Below are positions 48,528-61,320 of a stretch of DNA of 64,000 nucleotides, one piece after another. Position numbers and translations under genes: made by a program. The DNA is from Prostheceraeus crozeri. Lineage: Eukaryota; Platyhelminthes; Polycladida; Euryleptidae. The notes beneath the pieces are model-generated. The model was not told the origin of the DNA. It searched no databases and worked only from the letters and a program-made list of their open reading frames with translations. Every line of letters starts with the position of its first letter. Within the stretch, counting starts at the first letter, position 1. The DNA is taken from positions 738,680 to 802,679 of the forward strand of contig CAJQUW010015622.1 of NCBI GenBank assembly GCA_907163375.1. The letters are read 5' to 3'.

Positions 48528-50407
48528 CTTTATAAATACTTCAAAATATTTTCGCATCGTCAATCGATCCGTCGCATTGAACTGCTTCTCTAAATTCTAA
48601 AACTAAAAATATTTGATGAAATATATAGGGCAAAAATCTGCAAATTATTCCTGCGTCTCTATACTATCTAGTAGACACTGCGAAATTTTTATGTAAGTAG
48701 TATGACACCTATGAAATAGAATTAATAGAAAGTCATCAAAACGGTGTCACCCAATCCAGAAGTTTCGAAATATCATTTGTGTGACGACGTTTCAGAACAT
48801 GTATACGTTCCGTTTATTAAGACCCAAACGTCGAAATAAAGCTTCCCGTTGTGACTAATGGGTTAATCTATCATCTCGATTTTCGATTTGGGCACATTAT
48901 GCAAAACAAAAAATATGACAAATGACATCATGCTTATGCAAATAGCCCTTGTACACATTATGGGTTTCATACAATAGATTAAGGACGACGACAGATAAAA
49001 GAAGGATACTTATAAACAGACGAACAACAGGCTGGAAAGAAAGTTATATGCGGAAGACCACGTGAGTGAGGACAGACCACTGATAGTAGAGCCAATTCGC
49101 TCTGTTTCAAAATATGTTAGATAATACTAAAAAATCAAATCATTCATAGTTACGATTTACATTTTTCATCATCAGAGCCGGAGCGTTTATAATGAATCAG
49201 CTTCAATTCCACACCTCTGAGTAGAAGCCCAATAAGATTTATTTTATCTTAAAACCAATACAATTTGTGCAAAAGATGAGAAAACTGCAATCTCAGCCAT
49301 AGAGCAAGGATGTTAGTTAGAGTGGTAACTCCGCATTTATTAAATCCCCAAAGTGTATACACTGTCGATTTTATTAAATGAACTCGAAGGGGATATAGTT
49401 GGTAATTGTTACCAAATGTGAGATATGCAAATTTTTGCAGCTTTGAAGAAACTGCCACGGAATTGAGTGATGCATCATGATAGCAATGCAGAAGGAATGA
49501 TGGTATTTTATAGATTCTCAGTGTCATGATAACCTAGGAGATTTAATGTTTTTTGAATTAGCAATTCGATATGTTCATGAGGTTCTTTCATGCTCAACCT
49601 CAAGAGCATTTTCTTAAGCGTGATCATATCACATGCAACATGCCACTGACAGAGAAAAATAACAGAATCAAAGACAATGATTTCAATCAACTTTTAAAGA
49701 TGTCCACATCACTATTCAGATTCAAGAAATGAAACATAAATTTAGTGAATCATAAAATCATGCCGGTGAAAATTGAGTTAAAAACTTGAAATTTCAGCCA
49801 AGAAAGCACGAAAAAATATCGCTACTTTTTCATGAAGACTTCCATTATAATGCCGTTCATGAAATTCCCTTGCAAATTAGCTTACTTTCCGCTTACTTGG
49901 GATGCCTATTAGCAGATATTCATTCCTTTTGATATCCAAGTTGTTTCGTATTTCTTACATAGGACCGTCATCTCGGTACTACATCAATTGGCAAAATTTT
50001 AATTTTAACTTTTTTAAAACTGCTCAAATAATTTTTTGGACCATGGGAACGCAATCTCCGCAAAAAACTGAATCTTTTCATATAAAAATTTTCACTGTAT
50101 ACAGATACCTTTTTGAGTCGACACTCTACTTATATATCCCTACTCTATGTTCTCAGCTTTTACCAGGGATATAGAGTCGGAAAAAGTGGCAATTTCTACG
50201 ACTCCGACTTCGACCACGGCAGAAATATCGACTCGGACTCACAGTATCAGTCCTCAAATGAATTTAGCCTGAACGATGGGATTTTATGATGTCAATGAAA
50301 ATATTGATAAATCATCATGCTTGCTCATGTGAAAGAAATCACGTTTACCTACAGTAAGGATTGAAAACATTCCTTCTTCAAATGATTACATAGGGGGCTG
50401 GCCAAGC
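48528..50407. other. No gene recognised
   Basis: AT-rich, short ORFs only. Nothing resembling the modules or a known protein domain. Confidence 0.4.
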
Positions 50408-51967
50408 GGTAACGGAATTTCATTTTTCACTGTTAACATGATTGCTGCTCAGTCAATGAAGATCCATTTTCCTTTTGAAATACATCATGTGTGACACTTC
50501 GGTGGGCTCTTCAATGACACAGAAAAGAAGTTTTGAGAAATTCATTTTCTTCTATCTGTGTCCATAAAACTGCTCGGTAACGGAATTTCAAAAAGGATAC
50601 ATCACTTTTACAGGTATATAGCACATGCATCATAACATGCTGTTCCATTATGAAAATGCGTATATGGTGAATGCCATATCGTTTTAGGGTTTGCAGACAA
50701 TGTTATCACCAAATATTGTCCTAGTTGTGATAATTATTCCATTCATAAAATTAAAGAATAATTGGTGCTACATGGTAACGGAATTTCAAATGTTCATTAA
50801 GTCCTATAACGGCATATAACTTCCCTTTGCTAATTTCTATCGTTTCTCCTTATTACCACACCCATTTGACTTTCAAACCACATCATAGCTACATGTACAA
50901 ATAGAAATGTTCCAGGGATTCCCAACACTCGAGAATTCGTGGAAAACAATCGAAGATGTTGATGATATCATTTTTTCATTTCATGTTGCCCAATGGTGGA
51001 ACAAAATGAATTCATTCCTATTACAGCAACCTATGAAATTATGATCATCGTATTATTGTCAGCATAATCAACTTTCTATGCTTATGTAGGTAGCACAATA
51101 GCCCTACAGATCATGGTATGGATGTGTCAAATAGTCAAATGGACATTCAACTTGAGAAAATAATCTAGTGCACATGAATACAGTTGTGATATATGCCTGG
51201 GCTTATACACTGGACATTTGCACAAACTGAATTAATGGATGGTAAAAATGCATATCTATTAGTCATCCCCCCAATCACATCTCTCTTGGGTCCCCTTTCA
51301 CATTTTTTCATGATTGAAAAGCAACCATCTCTGTTCGTTTTAGAACGTCATTCATTACGGATATGATGACATTGAAGGCAGCAAGCACTTTGATGTGGGA
51401 GTGTATGTTTGAAACATTTGAGATTTAAACGGCTTGATGAATGAATCGCAATCGTAACTAAGTTTGTTAACATGAATCTCGATAGCATTCAACATGACTA
51501 CAGGATGCAGTGTTAGCGTGGTCATGCAAAAATGTGGTCTTCTTCACAATAGACGTTTTTGGGAAAGTGAACATTGGTCCTCATATTAAGGGTGTAGATG
51601 CGGACCGAATGCACTGGCAGTAGAAATAGAGACAGCAGCTGAAAATTTGAACTTGAAAACACAAATCCTACCAAGATATTCACCGTTTTGTGGATTTAAT
51701 GTTGGACTAAGGAGTATATTTGCCAAGCTAAGTGTAACAATGAGCTAGTAGTTAATTTCATGGGATTAATTAACATTCATGAGAAATGTAAGGGAGACCT
51801 AAAGATTCCCACCTCACCCTGCACAGTGCACAATTATTTTAATCTTGACAATCTGTAAATCATATATTTCCACTGATGACTAACGTCAGAAATTATTCAG
51901 CAGTAGGCTGTGTACATACGCTACGTAGTTGCACAGACAGCAATACATCCTTAATCATCGAGTTATA

Positions 51968-54079
51968 CAGACCACCCAGCCGATTCGAATGAAAAAAAAG
52001 CGAAAAAAACGAATCCCTAACTTAGAAAAGCGAAAAAAAAGCGAACCGTTAATTTTTACATCAAGCACTGTAGAATGGCGTTATGACGACATAATAGGCC
52101 ATCAAGCCATACACTATCACGAATACTACAAACCTGTGTAGATTGCGAATATTGCTTTCTGGCACAAAAATGATAACTTGACGGAGTACTTCTTGAGCGG
52201 TATTTTCCTTGCATCTTGTTAAACGATTCGCAAATAAACCAGACCATATTTATATACAAAACTGGCTTTTGTATTCTATTAATGATCAAAAATATAACCA
52301 GCAATCTATTTAGATTGCTTCAATTTTAGACAAATGATATAGATTCCAAGATTGTTTCATAGACATGTTGAAACATGGTGTTGAAAAAATCAACAAAATA
52401 CTGCTAGAAAATTCAGCAGAATGAAGATGATTTCATAATTTCTAATGTGGTAAAGGAAATTTCTTTAACTGTCATGCTTCCAACTGCAAAATTAGCCTTA
52501 AACTTTGTACATCTCTTTCATCTGAATATTCCAAAAGAATATTGATATTTTCAAGTATGTTCATTAGGTAGGGGTATGTCAGCTAAAGTCATGCGAAATG
52601 GATCATATGACGAATAAAGGATCCTTATTAAGGTTTTAGATTAATATGGCAATTATTTTATAGTGATAGAATGTACACAACAGGCTTCATCTGATAATCA
52701 TTGTAGTTTTCTTCAGAACTCGTAAGCCTAATAGTATGCTAATAATAATAATGCCTACAAGGATGCATTTTTGTAAAGGAAGATAATGCTCATGATTAAG
52801 CTATATAATTGAAGCAAAATTGATATTTTATTTGATGGGTGGTCTCCGTGGCACAATGGTTAAGTGCTTGACCTAGCGATCTTTTGGTCCTGGGGTCGAG
52901 GCCCGAAGGTGTCATTGGAAGTCGGCAGGAAGGGCATCCGGACTAAAAGTACTACAACGCTCCATAAGTCTGACTATGTCAGCACCGTCCAAGCCCCAAG
53001 TATGGGGATTAATGACGTAAAAGCTTCATTAGATGGTCGATACCGCAAAGCTCAGCACACGCAAGCTATGAAAATACATGTAGGCTATATAGCGGGTAAA
53101 ATATGACCTCATCAGTATGACTGCAGCAATGTAAGCGGTAGTCAAATTATTTACAAGATAGTGCATTAGGCCTACTGGTACATCTATTCTTCAATCTATA
53201 ACTCAGAAAGTTTCAGGTGGTTATGAGAAAATAGGCTACAGATATCCGATCATGTCAGTATCATATTAATGTCTTTATCAGTAGATGCAAAATGATCATT
53301 ATACACATCAACTTTTTGCCAGTTACACGTTCTTCACGAAAATCACAGTGAAAGTGACATAAATAAATAGCTTTGTATAATACCTGGTAAAATTCAACAG
53401 AAAATATTCCATTGTGTATATTATCATCTCAATTTCTTATGCCTGTTTATCAACATTATGCAATGCATCTCACTCATTCGCATAAACTGATCCGCTTGTT
53501 TCACTAATCCAACATCTATCTTCTAAGAAAACTCGATAGTAGGCCTCCCCTCCCGTGTGTCTCTGGCAAGCCAGCATGGATTGATGTCTCGAATTCCCTG
53601 ACTGATAAATTCGATGACATTCAATGAAACCCGCATGTACTTTCAACATGAATCAATTCAGACTCGTCTGAAAGCTACAGCACCATGGCCTCAAAGTTAC
53701 TGTAAAAATTGTGCAATCACCGGAACGCAGTACGACAAGGCTTTGACTTCAAGAATTGCTACAACATGACTTTTTTGCTAATTAGGGCACATTCTCCAAT
53801 TCCCCAATATAATATAGCTATTACATAAGATTATGCAATCGTCAAGATATGCATTCAATTGTTAATACATGAATGATGGCATGACTAGAGTAAAGGGCAG
53901 CATGACAAAAAGTCACGTTACATGTTGTCAACATGTAAAAAAGGTCTGTACTACTACACACTTTTCCTGCTCTACCAAAAAAAGCGAAAAAAAGCGAATG
54001 CCACTCGAAAAAAGCGAAAATTCAGGCATATTTTCGAAAAGCGAGTAAAAGCGAAAAAAGCGAATGTCTGGGTCGTCTG
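51968..54079. mobile_element. hAT-like element with purine-rich ends (2,112 bp)
   Basis: The left end CAGACCACCCAGCCGATTCG matches in reverse the right end CGAATGTCTGGGTCGTCTG. GTTATA flanks both sides (51962-51967 and 54080-54085). Repeated AAAAGCGAAAAAA words lie inside both ends (51990-52040, 53975-54060). The interior carries SINE copy 2 and no transposase. Confidence 0.6.
52839..53030 (+). mobile_element. tRNA-derived SINE, copy 2
   Basis: The head has box A TGGCACAATGG and box B GGGTCGAGGCCC, spaced as in a tRNA gene, so it could be transcribed by RNA polymerase III. The tail CGGCAGGAAGGGCATCCGG, then CCAAGCCCCAAGTATGGGG, matches copy 1. It is not a tRNA gene: the acceptor arms do not pair and it continues for over 100 bp. 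Confidence 0.78.
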
Positions 54080-54345
54080 GTTATATAATTTATATTTATT
54101 TGTTCTATTTTCACCTCAAATAATTTAATCATTTTGCTTTCCTGAATCAACGAAAGTATTGACTCAGTAGGCCTACATCTAGGTCTACATCTATTGTTTT
54201 GCAATCTCAACCAAGAATGAAATTATCAGTTCTGATAATAAACGAAAATACTCGTAGAAAGATGGCATGTCAAATGGGTATCGTAATCGGGGTAGAAACC
54301 AGCGTAAGAGAAGCTTTTATGTGATTTTATGACTTGATGAACATT

Positions 54346-54375
54346 TGAAATTCCGTTACCGGTAACGGAATTTCA
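54346..54375. repeat. Perfect 30-bp palindrome
   Basis: TGAAATTCCGTTACC immediately followed by GGTAACGGAATTTCA, two abutting inverted copies of the word found three times near 50.4-50.8 kb. Confidence 0.97.
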
Positions 54376-57115
54376 TAAAAATGTTCTCTCATTTAACAAT
54401 GAAAAATATCAAAATTTCGATAGCTGAATATATAACGTGTTGAAGGGGAATATATAACGTGTGATGAAGAAGAGATCTGATGAAGAAAGTCCAGAAAAGT
54501 GTCGGAAAATACAGCGAAGCACATGCACAAAAAAGAGCGCAATAGCGAGTTACTAACATGGACTGAAATTATCCAGAACATTGACATATTGACATTACCG
54601 AAGGATCCCCATCTCGGAATGGCAGGATTCAAGAGCCTCTGATGTGCTTTTTTTGCATTAAGTGGAGCTAATGCTGTAAACAACAAAAGTGGTCAAATTG
54701 ATGAAAGCAATCTTCCAAACATCCCGAACCCGGGATTTGTTCGATTCATAATCCCGGGATTATGTGCTTCGTCATAAACAAATAATGTCAACTTTCATCC
54801 TCAAAATGGAGATACTTGCAAACAGCAGCTTTAGCAATTGATAATCTCGAATTTAACTCTTGATCATTAATAAAAATTTCATCAGTCGGTTGTCGAAAGT
54901 GCAACGTTCTCGATTATGTTGAAATAAGAAGAGCAGATATCTGCTGTGTGTGAATTTGTGGCAGCTTTATCTATACATCCATTATTCTTACTTTAGACGT
55001 TATTTTGCCATTTTGATAAAATCTGATTCTCGGGATTGGAAACCCCAATGTTCACCGCTCTCATAATTCTATCTCTTTCTGAATTTTTTAACTTGTTATG
55101 TTTGCATTTTGCTAGTTGCTCATTCACATATTTTTTGTCGCAAAATTTTCTTCGGCATTTTAAAATTCAAATTTTATAATCAATTGAAACTGCTATACTT
55201 ACATGTACAATTCAACAACGTCAACTGGAATGTCCCTGAAAAGACAAACAACACTGACAAGTGTCCAAAAAAACAAGTTAGGCTGTATGGCTGAAGACTA
55301 TGTAATTATACAAAAATATTATTTGCTCATTCAGCAGAAATGAAGTGCCAATACATTAGGATCATACACAGCAGCTGAAACCAATTTAATTTCCAAATCA
55401 GTCAATGAGCGCACTGAGATCTGGAGTAACGCCCTTTTTCTCAGAATACTAATGGGTCAGTGACAGCAGTAACTATTTTTGCAGCAAGGATATCCCAATG
55501 ATCTAACTGACTGTGCAGCAGTAACTATTTTTATACCAATGATCATGTCAGATAGCAGACCTAGCTTTACAGTCATCAACACACACCCTCCGATATCGGT
55601 GTTCACATTCAAGGGCAAAGTGCACCAGAGGCATGATCTAAATATAGGAAACATCAGGGACGAAGAATGAACGAGTTTTGATGAGACAATAATAAAGAAA
55701 TTTTGACATTCTCACTAGGGAACACAATCTCAAGACATTTTGCAAACTCGAGAATTCAAGATCACAGTCGAATTCGATGCTTCGTAAAATGCTGATAAAC
55801 TAATATCATAATAACTAGGCCTCTTGCTTATAACACAGCAAAAATAAATGCATGAGCAAATACAGTTTTACTGCAGGGAGCTCTTGTCAGGTGAAGTTAG
55901 AAAATATAAAAAAAAGAGACATTCTGGCCTACTTCTTCCCTTAGAAGGGATCGACCTATTCATCCACTAAATGACATTTTCTCTTCTTTCTCATTGTACA
56001 TTATCTATGTCAACATAAATGCATATCACATAGTGTACAGACCGTTTCATAAATAATTGCGCAGAAGAGTTAATCTATTTTCAAATGTAATTTTCGTGTT
56101 GACGTCATGGTTGAATCTTAATAAACGATATACCACATGAAACCTTATGTTCAATAGATTATTTTGATATGTATTTCATTTTCCTAAGTGGTCAGTTGTG
56201 GTCAGTAGGTGCAGCTATCATTCAGCTTCATCATGACGTAAAGATTTTAGGACAAAGAGATGCAGTACTAATAAGTTTCACCGAAAAAATGCTGCTAAAA
56301 ATGTCTGACATGGTTTTTTCATTGATGAAGATGTTCAATTTCAATAAATTTTATACCATGTGAAAGGATGTGTTTAGTACTTTGATTTGTCAGAGTATTT
56401 AGGTTATGTCTCGTCAGTTGTGGTCAGCAGACTTAAAAGTATGAATCTTTAGTCAATTCATTCAACGATGCCTACAGACGAAACTACGCAATGCAGAAAA
56501 TCAAGATTATTACCATTGAATCAGGCTTGTGTTAAGCTTTCAGATGATATAATTTTTTCGAATTTGGACTGCATTTGGAGCAATTTCACTGAGTTTACAC
56601 TTTTACCAAAATTGGCAGAATCGCGCTATCTGTTGGATAAAATAATGTTTTCAACGGTCAAATGCACACAACTTGATAAATTTTGTTCAATAAACGATGG
56701 AGTTTTCAAGTTTGGATTTAAAAGAATGCTGGCGTTATCAGATCCAAGAATATGTAAGTTTTATCAAAATCGGTCCATCTGTTCACTGGCAAACTTCAAA
56801 TTTGTACTATTCTCATAACCAGTCATTGGGTCAGTCACCCTTTCCCTCACTTGTGGTCAGAAAAGATTTCGAATCTCGGATCAGACAAAGAATGGTCTCG
56901 TCTGCAGTCTGCGCATGTTGACAACAGACAAAAGCATTTTCTTCACACCGTAGGAATGCTGAGGCTTATTAAATCATTTATTTCGATGCTTCGATGTATT
57001 TGATAAAATCTCTTAATTTTTTTTGAGAGATAGAATGAAGTTTACATTTTCCAAATGAGAATCAAAAGTAACATAAAGCAATTGCATCACACAAGCTCAC
57101 ATAAGTTATTGCAAA
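54376..57115. other. No gene recognised; short direct repeats
   Basis: It contains CCCGGGATT words near 54727-54765 like the inner ends of hAT-2, a direct duplication of about 52 bp (CAGCAGTAACTATTTTT at 55464 and 55516), and GTCAGTTGTGGTCAG at 56191 and 56413. ORFs at 55479-55670 and 56468-56818 have no recognised domain. Confidence 0.4.
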
Positions 57116-57757
57116 TTATCGTTGACAAAACAGTAAAACAATTTCTTCGGCGTTCCGTTTCAGAAAATTTATAGGAATGCGGTCTTTGCTATTACTGGTA
57201 TGATGATTAGTAATTTCATACAGCGGATGATCAGGATTGTGGCATTTTCTATAAAAATCATTGTACAACCGACAACGCCTTTGTTGAAAAGATATCAAAG
57301 TATTGCTACAACTACAAATTGGTGAACAAATTATTTTCCTAACATGTTTCAATATTCGTTCAACGTTACGACAAGCATAGCTCAAAATTCCATACAAAGA
57401 AGAACAATAAAACAAGACACGCTCGATATTGGCTCGGTAAACAGTCCATAAATCATCATGCTTGAGAATAGGTTTCAAAACTTTATAGGTGTAACATTCT
57501 CGAACAACATACTTCAATCTACTTGAAAGTGCGTTCCACTTTAAATTCGAACTCCAAGTGACACCTAACATTTTCAACTCAGTTACAATACTTATTGGGA
57601 TTTCAAAATTGACATCGGAATAGCAATCCGCAAATACCGAGATCCATACATCACGGCACTTCTGAGATTCCACAGTAGCAGCAAGATTAGAAATTATCGA
57701 ATGATGCTGAAATGAAGTTGATTGTTCTCTTCGTATGCACAAATTTGAACAGAACAT
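57116..57757 (-). pseudogene. LINE reverse transcriptase, C-terminal fragment
   Basis: 213 open codons on the minus strand, cut at the 5' side by the Penelope-like element. KMLGVTWSSNLKWN, then VYRANIERVLFYCSSLYG and HVRKIICSPIC form the post-palm region typical of CR1/jockey-like non-LTR retrotransposons (LGV...LKWN, then a helix with VL.Y...W/L). The palm and its YADD motif are missing. A possible upstream piece of the same LINE lies at 61544-61738. Confidence 0.7.
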
Positions 57758-60013
57758 TCAATATTGCTGGATTCATAAATTTATTTTCTCTTGATCTTAA
57801 CCGGTCTCGCTGCCTCTCATAGAGATCTACGGCAGAGTTATGACATGCATTTGACAACTTCAACAGTGGATAATATGCAGATGTCAATCGATCGCTGAAG
57901 AGCGGTTAAGCGAACTGAATGACTTCACAAGTGGGTGAAAATACACAGCACAACATGATATGTTAATAAGGAACAAGAAATAGATCAAAAAGACTATAAA
58001 GATAAAGTGCTTAAAATACATTTGTACAGCAGTGCTAAAATAGTTATTACAAACTTGTGATTAGACAAGAGATAAATTAAAAATAAACTCTTTTTGCTGA
58101 CAAAGGGAAGGACTACGAAAGTGAATAGCACTAGCTTCAGCAGTTGAAAGTTCGAGTTATGTCCTACAGCACTTAATCACGGAAAACTTATAATCCTTTT
58201 GATCACAGGTAAGTAGGTGGCGAGTAATAGATGAGGACGGTGTAACACGATTTGTTCGGTTCTCCTTCAACCACTGAGGGATGTGTTCATCGACTCGTCG
58301 AATTAAAGGACGCGAGGTTCTCCCAACATAGTCTGCTCCGCAGACACAGTCAAAATTGTATACAACATTCACCAAGTTGAGAGTAGGTACGCGGTCCTTC
58401 TGTCCATTGGGTGCAAGTCGGCACGTTTCAAAGAAAGGGATTGGCTTCACATGGTGGCAAGCTCGCCCAACTGCCTTAATGATCTTTCTAGCCTCACCTT
58501 CACTCTGTTGTCCATAGAATGGAAGGCGAAAAATACTGTCTTCCTTTGGACAGTGGTCAGTTTCTCAGTGATGGAAGTGGCAGAGATTTTCTTCACAAAC
58601 CATGCAGGGTATCCATTGCTTGCCAGGATACTGTTCAGCTTCCTCTCTTCTTGCTCGATGTGTTGAGCTGAGCATAGGCGTCGCGACCGGTTGAAAAGGG
58701 AGCGGACGAGGTTCATCTTGTATGACTTCGGACAAAGCGCACGTTAGTGAATATACAGTCCTGAGAAAGTAGGCTTGCGATACACCGAAGTTGTAATGAT
58801 CCCGTCATTGGCAAAATGAATTTGGACATCCAGGAAATGTAGTCCATGTTCTTCGCTGAACTTCAAATTGGGATGCAAGTTATTCAGTAATGCAAACATT
58901 TCAGTCACTCTGTTTTTCGGTTGGATGATATGTGTATCGTCGACATACCGCTGATAAGAGATCACAAAATCACACCTTGGTAGTAAACGCTGTTCATGAT
59001 ATCCCACGAACATGTTAGCGAGGGATCCACTTAAGGGACTCCCCATGGCGAGACCGTCCTTCTGAATATACATCTTGCCATCAAACACAAATGGGACATT
59101 CTCTGTCACGGCCAGCATTATCTCCTTGAATCTTTGTTCGGTGAGAGGTCTATTACCGACTTTCGGTGGTTCTCTGCCGCTCCGATACCATTCATCGCAA
59201 ATTATTTGCAGAGTTTCTCGCAGTGGGATGTTGGTGAAGACACTGGCAATGTCATAGGATTTCATGGTCATCGTGTCAGGGTCGTAGTTGGTTTCCATCA
59301 GTCGGTCCTTGAACTGAAATGAGTCCTTTGTAGTAAATCTCGTAAATTGGGCAAGAATGGGTTTGAGTAACATTTCGTCAAGGTATCTTGCAAGGCTGTG
59401 ATAATTACTGCCAACCATGGAGATAATCGGTCGGAATGGGTATCCAGTTTTGTGGATTGTTGGTTGACCATACATTCGTGATATCGTAGCTCCAGATGGT
59501 ACCAGATCAACAGCATCTTTGGGTAGTTCTCCGACGTTGACTGGATCCTTGACTAATTTCTGCAAGGATTTCTGACCTTCTATGTCGTTCCAATCGACTT
59601 CATCCGAAAATAGTTGAAAACGGTCATTGTCACCAAGCACAGTGTTCAATATACTTGGAGGAGCTGCAGATCACTGTAGTATTGCCCTTATCTGCTTTGA
59701 ACAGGGATTAGATGACGTTGCTTGAGGCTTCGAATTGTTTTCTTCTGCTCGATTGCAAACTCGTCTTTGGGAATGTTAACTCTACTGAGTAGAAAACCAC
59801 TTTTGCTAAGCTGAGCTTTGCATTCTCTGGCTGCTTCCACATTGCCCGAGTGTTCTTTGTTTAATTTCCAGTTTAGAGTCTCTAAATCAGAGAAGACTGA
59901 TATCTTGTCGGTTCTCTTTGGAGGAATATAGTGACCTACTCCGTCAGAGAGAGCGTCGATCTCGGAGTCAGTCACAGGCTCACCACTGATATTCACAACA
60001 GTCTGTCCAAGTA
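57758..60013 (-). mobile_element. Penelope-like element, copy 1 (5'-truncated)
   Basis: Covers most of a Penelope-like element from a VVNISGEP motif upstream of the reverse transcriptase to its 3' end AATCCAGCAATATTGAA, where it meets the LINE. The 5' part is missing and is replaced at about 60013 by a second copy in the opposite direction. Confidence 0.85.
58157..59996 (-). pseudogene. Penelope-like reverse transcriptase with GIY-YIG endonuclease, broken
   Basis: Such elements copy RNA into DNA at a nick made by their own endonuclease. From 59996 downward: an N-terminal region (NISGEPVTDSEIDALSDG), then reverse transcriptase with QPTIHKTGYPFRPI, YDIASVFTNIPL, DGLAMGSPLSGSLANMFVG and the catalytic YVDD. 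After a TAA at 58744 comes the thumb (NLVRSLFNRS, FFAFHSM), then the C-terminal endonuclease with a CVCG pair and YVGRTSRPLIRRVDEH. Lesions: frameshifts near 59700 and 59650, the TAA, and a one-base loss near 58449. The inverted copy keeps Trp there (ATMWKPIPF). Confidence 0.88.
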
Positions 60014-61156
60014 CTGAATAACTTGCATCCCAATTTGAAGTTCAGCGAAGAACATGGACTACATTTCCTGGATGTCCAAATTCATTTTGCCAATGACGGG
60101 ATCATTACAACTTCGGTGTATCGCAAGCCTACTTTCTCAGGACTGTATATTCACTAACGTGCGCTTTGTCCGAAGTCATACAAGATGAACCTCGTCCGCT
60201 CCCTTTTCAACCGGTCGCGACGCCTATGCTCAGCTCAACACATCGAGCAAGAAGAGAGGAAAGCTGAACAGTATCCTGGCAAGCAATGGATACCCTGCAT
60301 GGTTTGTGAAGAAAATCTCTGCCACTTCCATCACTGAGAAACTGACCACTGTCCAAAGGAAGACAGTATTTTTCGCCTTCCATTCTATGGACAACAGAGT
60401 GAAGGTGAGGCTAGAAAGATCATTAAGGCAGTTGGGCGAGCTTGCCACCATGTGGAAGCCAATCCCTTTCTTTGAAACGTGCCGACTTGCACCCAATGGA
60501 CAGAAGGACCACGCGTACCTACTCTCAACTTGGTGAATGTTGTATACAATTTTGACTGTTGTCTGCGGAGCAGACTACTGTTGGGAGAACCTCGCGTCCT
60601 TTAATTCGACGAGTCGATGAACACATCCCTCAGTGGTTGAAGGAGAACCGAACAAATCGTGTTACACCGTCCTCATCTATTACTCGCCACCTACTTACCT
60701 GTGATCAAAAGGATTATAAGTTTTCCGTGATTAAGTGCTGTAGGACATAACTCGAACTTTCAACTGCTGAAGCTAGTGCTATTCACTTTCGTCGTCCTTC
60801 CCTTTGTCAGCAAAAAGAGTTTATTTTTAATTTATCTCTTGTCTAATCACAAGTTTGTAATAACTATTTTAGCACTGCTGTACAAATGTATTTTAAGCAC
60901 TTTATCTTTATAGTCTTTTTGATCTATTTCTTGTTCCTTATTAACATATCATGTTGTGCTGTGTATTTTCACCCACTTGTGAAGTCATTCAGTTCGCTTA
61001 ACCGCTCTTCAGCGATCGATTGACATCTGCATATTATCCACTGTTGAAGTTGTCAAATGCATGTCATAACTCTGCCGTAGATCTCTGTGAGTGTGAGAGG
61101 CAGCGAGACCGGTTAAGATCAAGAGAAAATAAATTCAAGAATCCAGCAATATTGAA
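60014..61156 (+). mobile_element. Penelope-like element, copy 2 (inverted, strongly 5'-truncated)
   Basis: The inverse of 57757-58890. It begins inside the end of the reverse transcriptase (at a TACTGAATAACTTGC word) and ends with the same AATCCAGCAATATTGAA 3' terminus. Confidence 0.88.
60027..60750 (+). pseudogene. Penelope-like thumb and GIY-YIG endonuclease, copy 2, broken
   Basis: The same protein segment as 58157-58890. The TAA after FSGLYIH is shared with copy 1, so both descend from an element that already had it. Extra bases occur at about 60260, 60512, 60560 and 60585. The frame 60306-60536 reads through the repaired ATMWKPIPFFETCRL, and 60559-60750 holds GRTSRPLIRRVDEH. Confidence 0.82.
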
Positions 61157-61159
61157 GGG

Positions 61160-61320
61160 TATTCAGACATCTAGACACACGACATTTAGACACAAAAAGG
61201 GTACGACATCTAGACACACTCGTACTACGACATTTAGACACACTCGTACTACGACATGAGTATGTCTAAATGTCGTACCCTATTTGTGTCTAAATGTCCT
61301 GTGTCTAAATGACGTGGATT
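61160..61320. repeat. Foldback with repeated GACATYTAGACAC words
   Basis: GACATCTAGACAC or GACATTTAGACAC occurs four times (about 61167, 61181, 61204 and 61228), and the inverse GTGTCTAAATG appears at about 61289 and 61304. GTACGACAT...ATGTCGTACCC closes the hairpin. It abuts the 3' end of Penelope copy 2. Confidence 0.82.

Larger units (their letters stand above)
50408..54360. mobile_element. Possible DNA transposon with GGTAACGGAATTTCA ends
   Basis: GGTAACGGAATTTCA occurs at 50408-50422, 50576-50590 and 50774-50788, and in inverse at 54346-54360. If the first and last are termini, the element is about 3.95 kb with subterminal repeats on the left and the 51968-54079 element nested inside. 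No transposase is readable and no target duplication could be fixed, so this is a hypothesis. Confidence 0.35.

Noticed and set aside
52839..52910. tRNA gene
   Set aside because: Boxes A and B are present but the stems do not pair as a tRNA and the unit continues as a SINE with a second copy at 46.1 kb.
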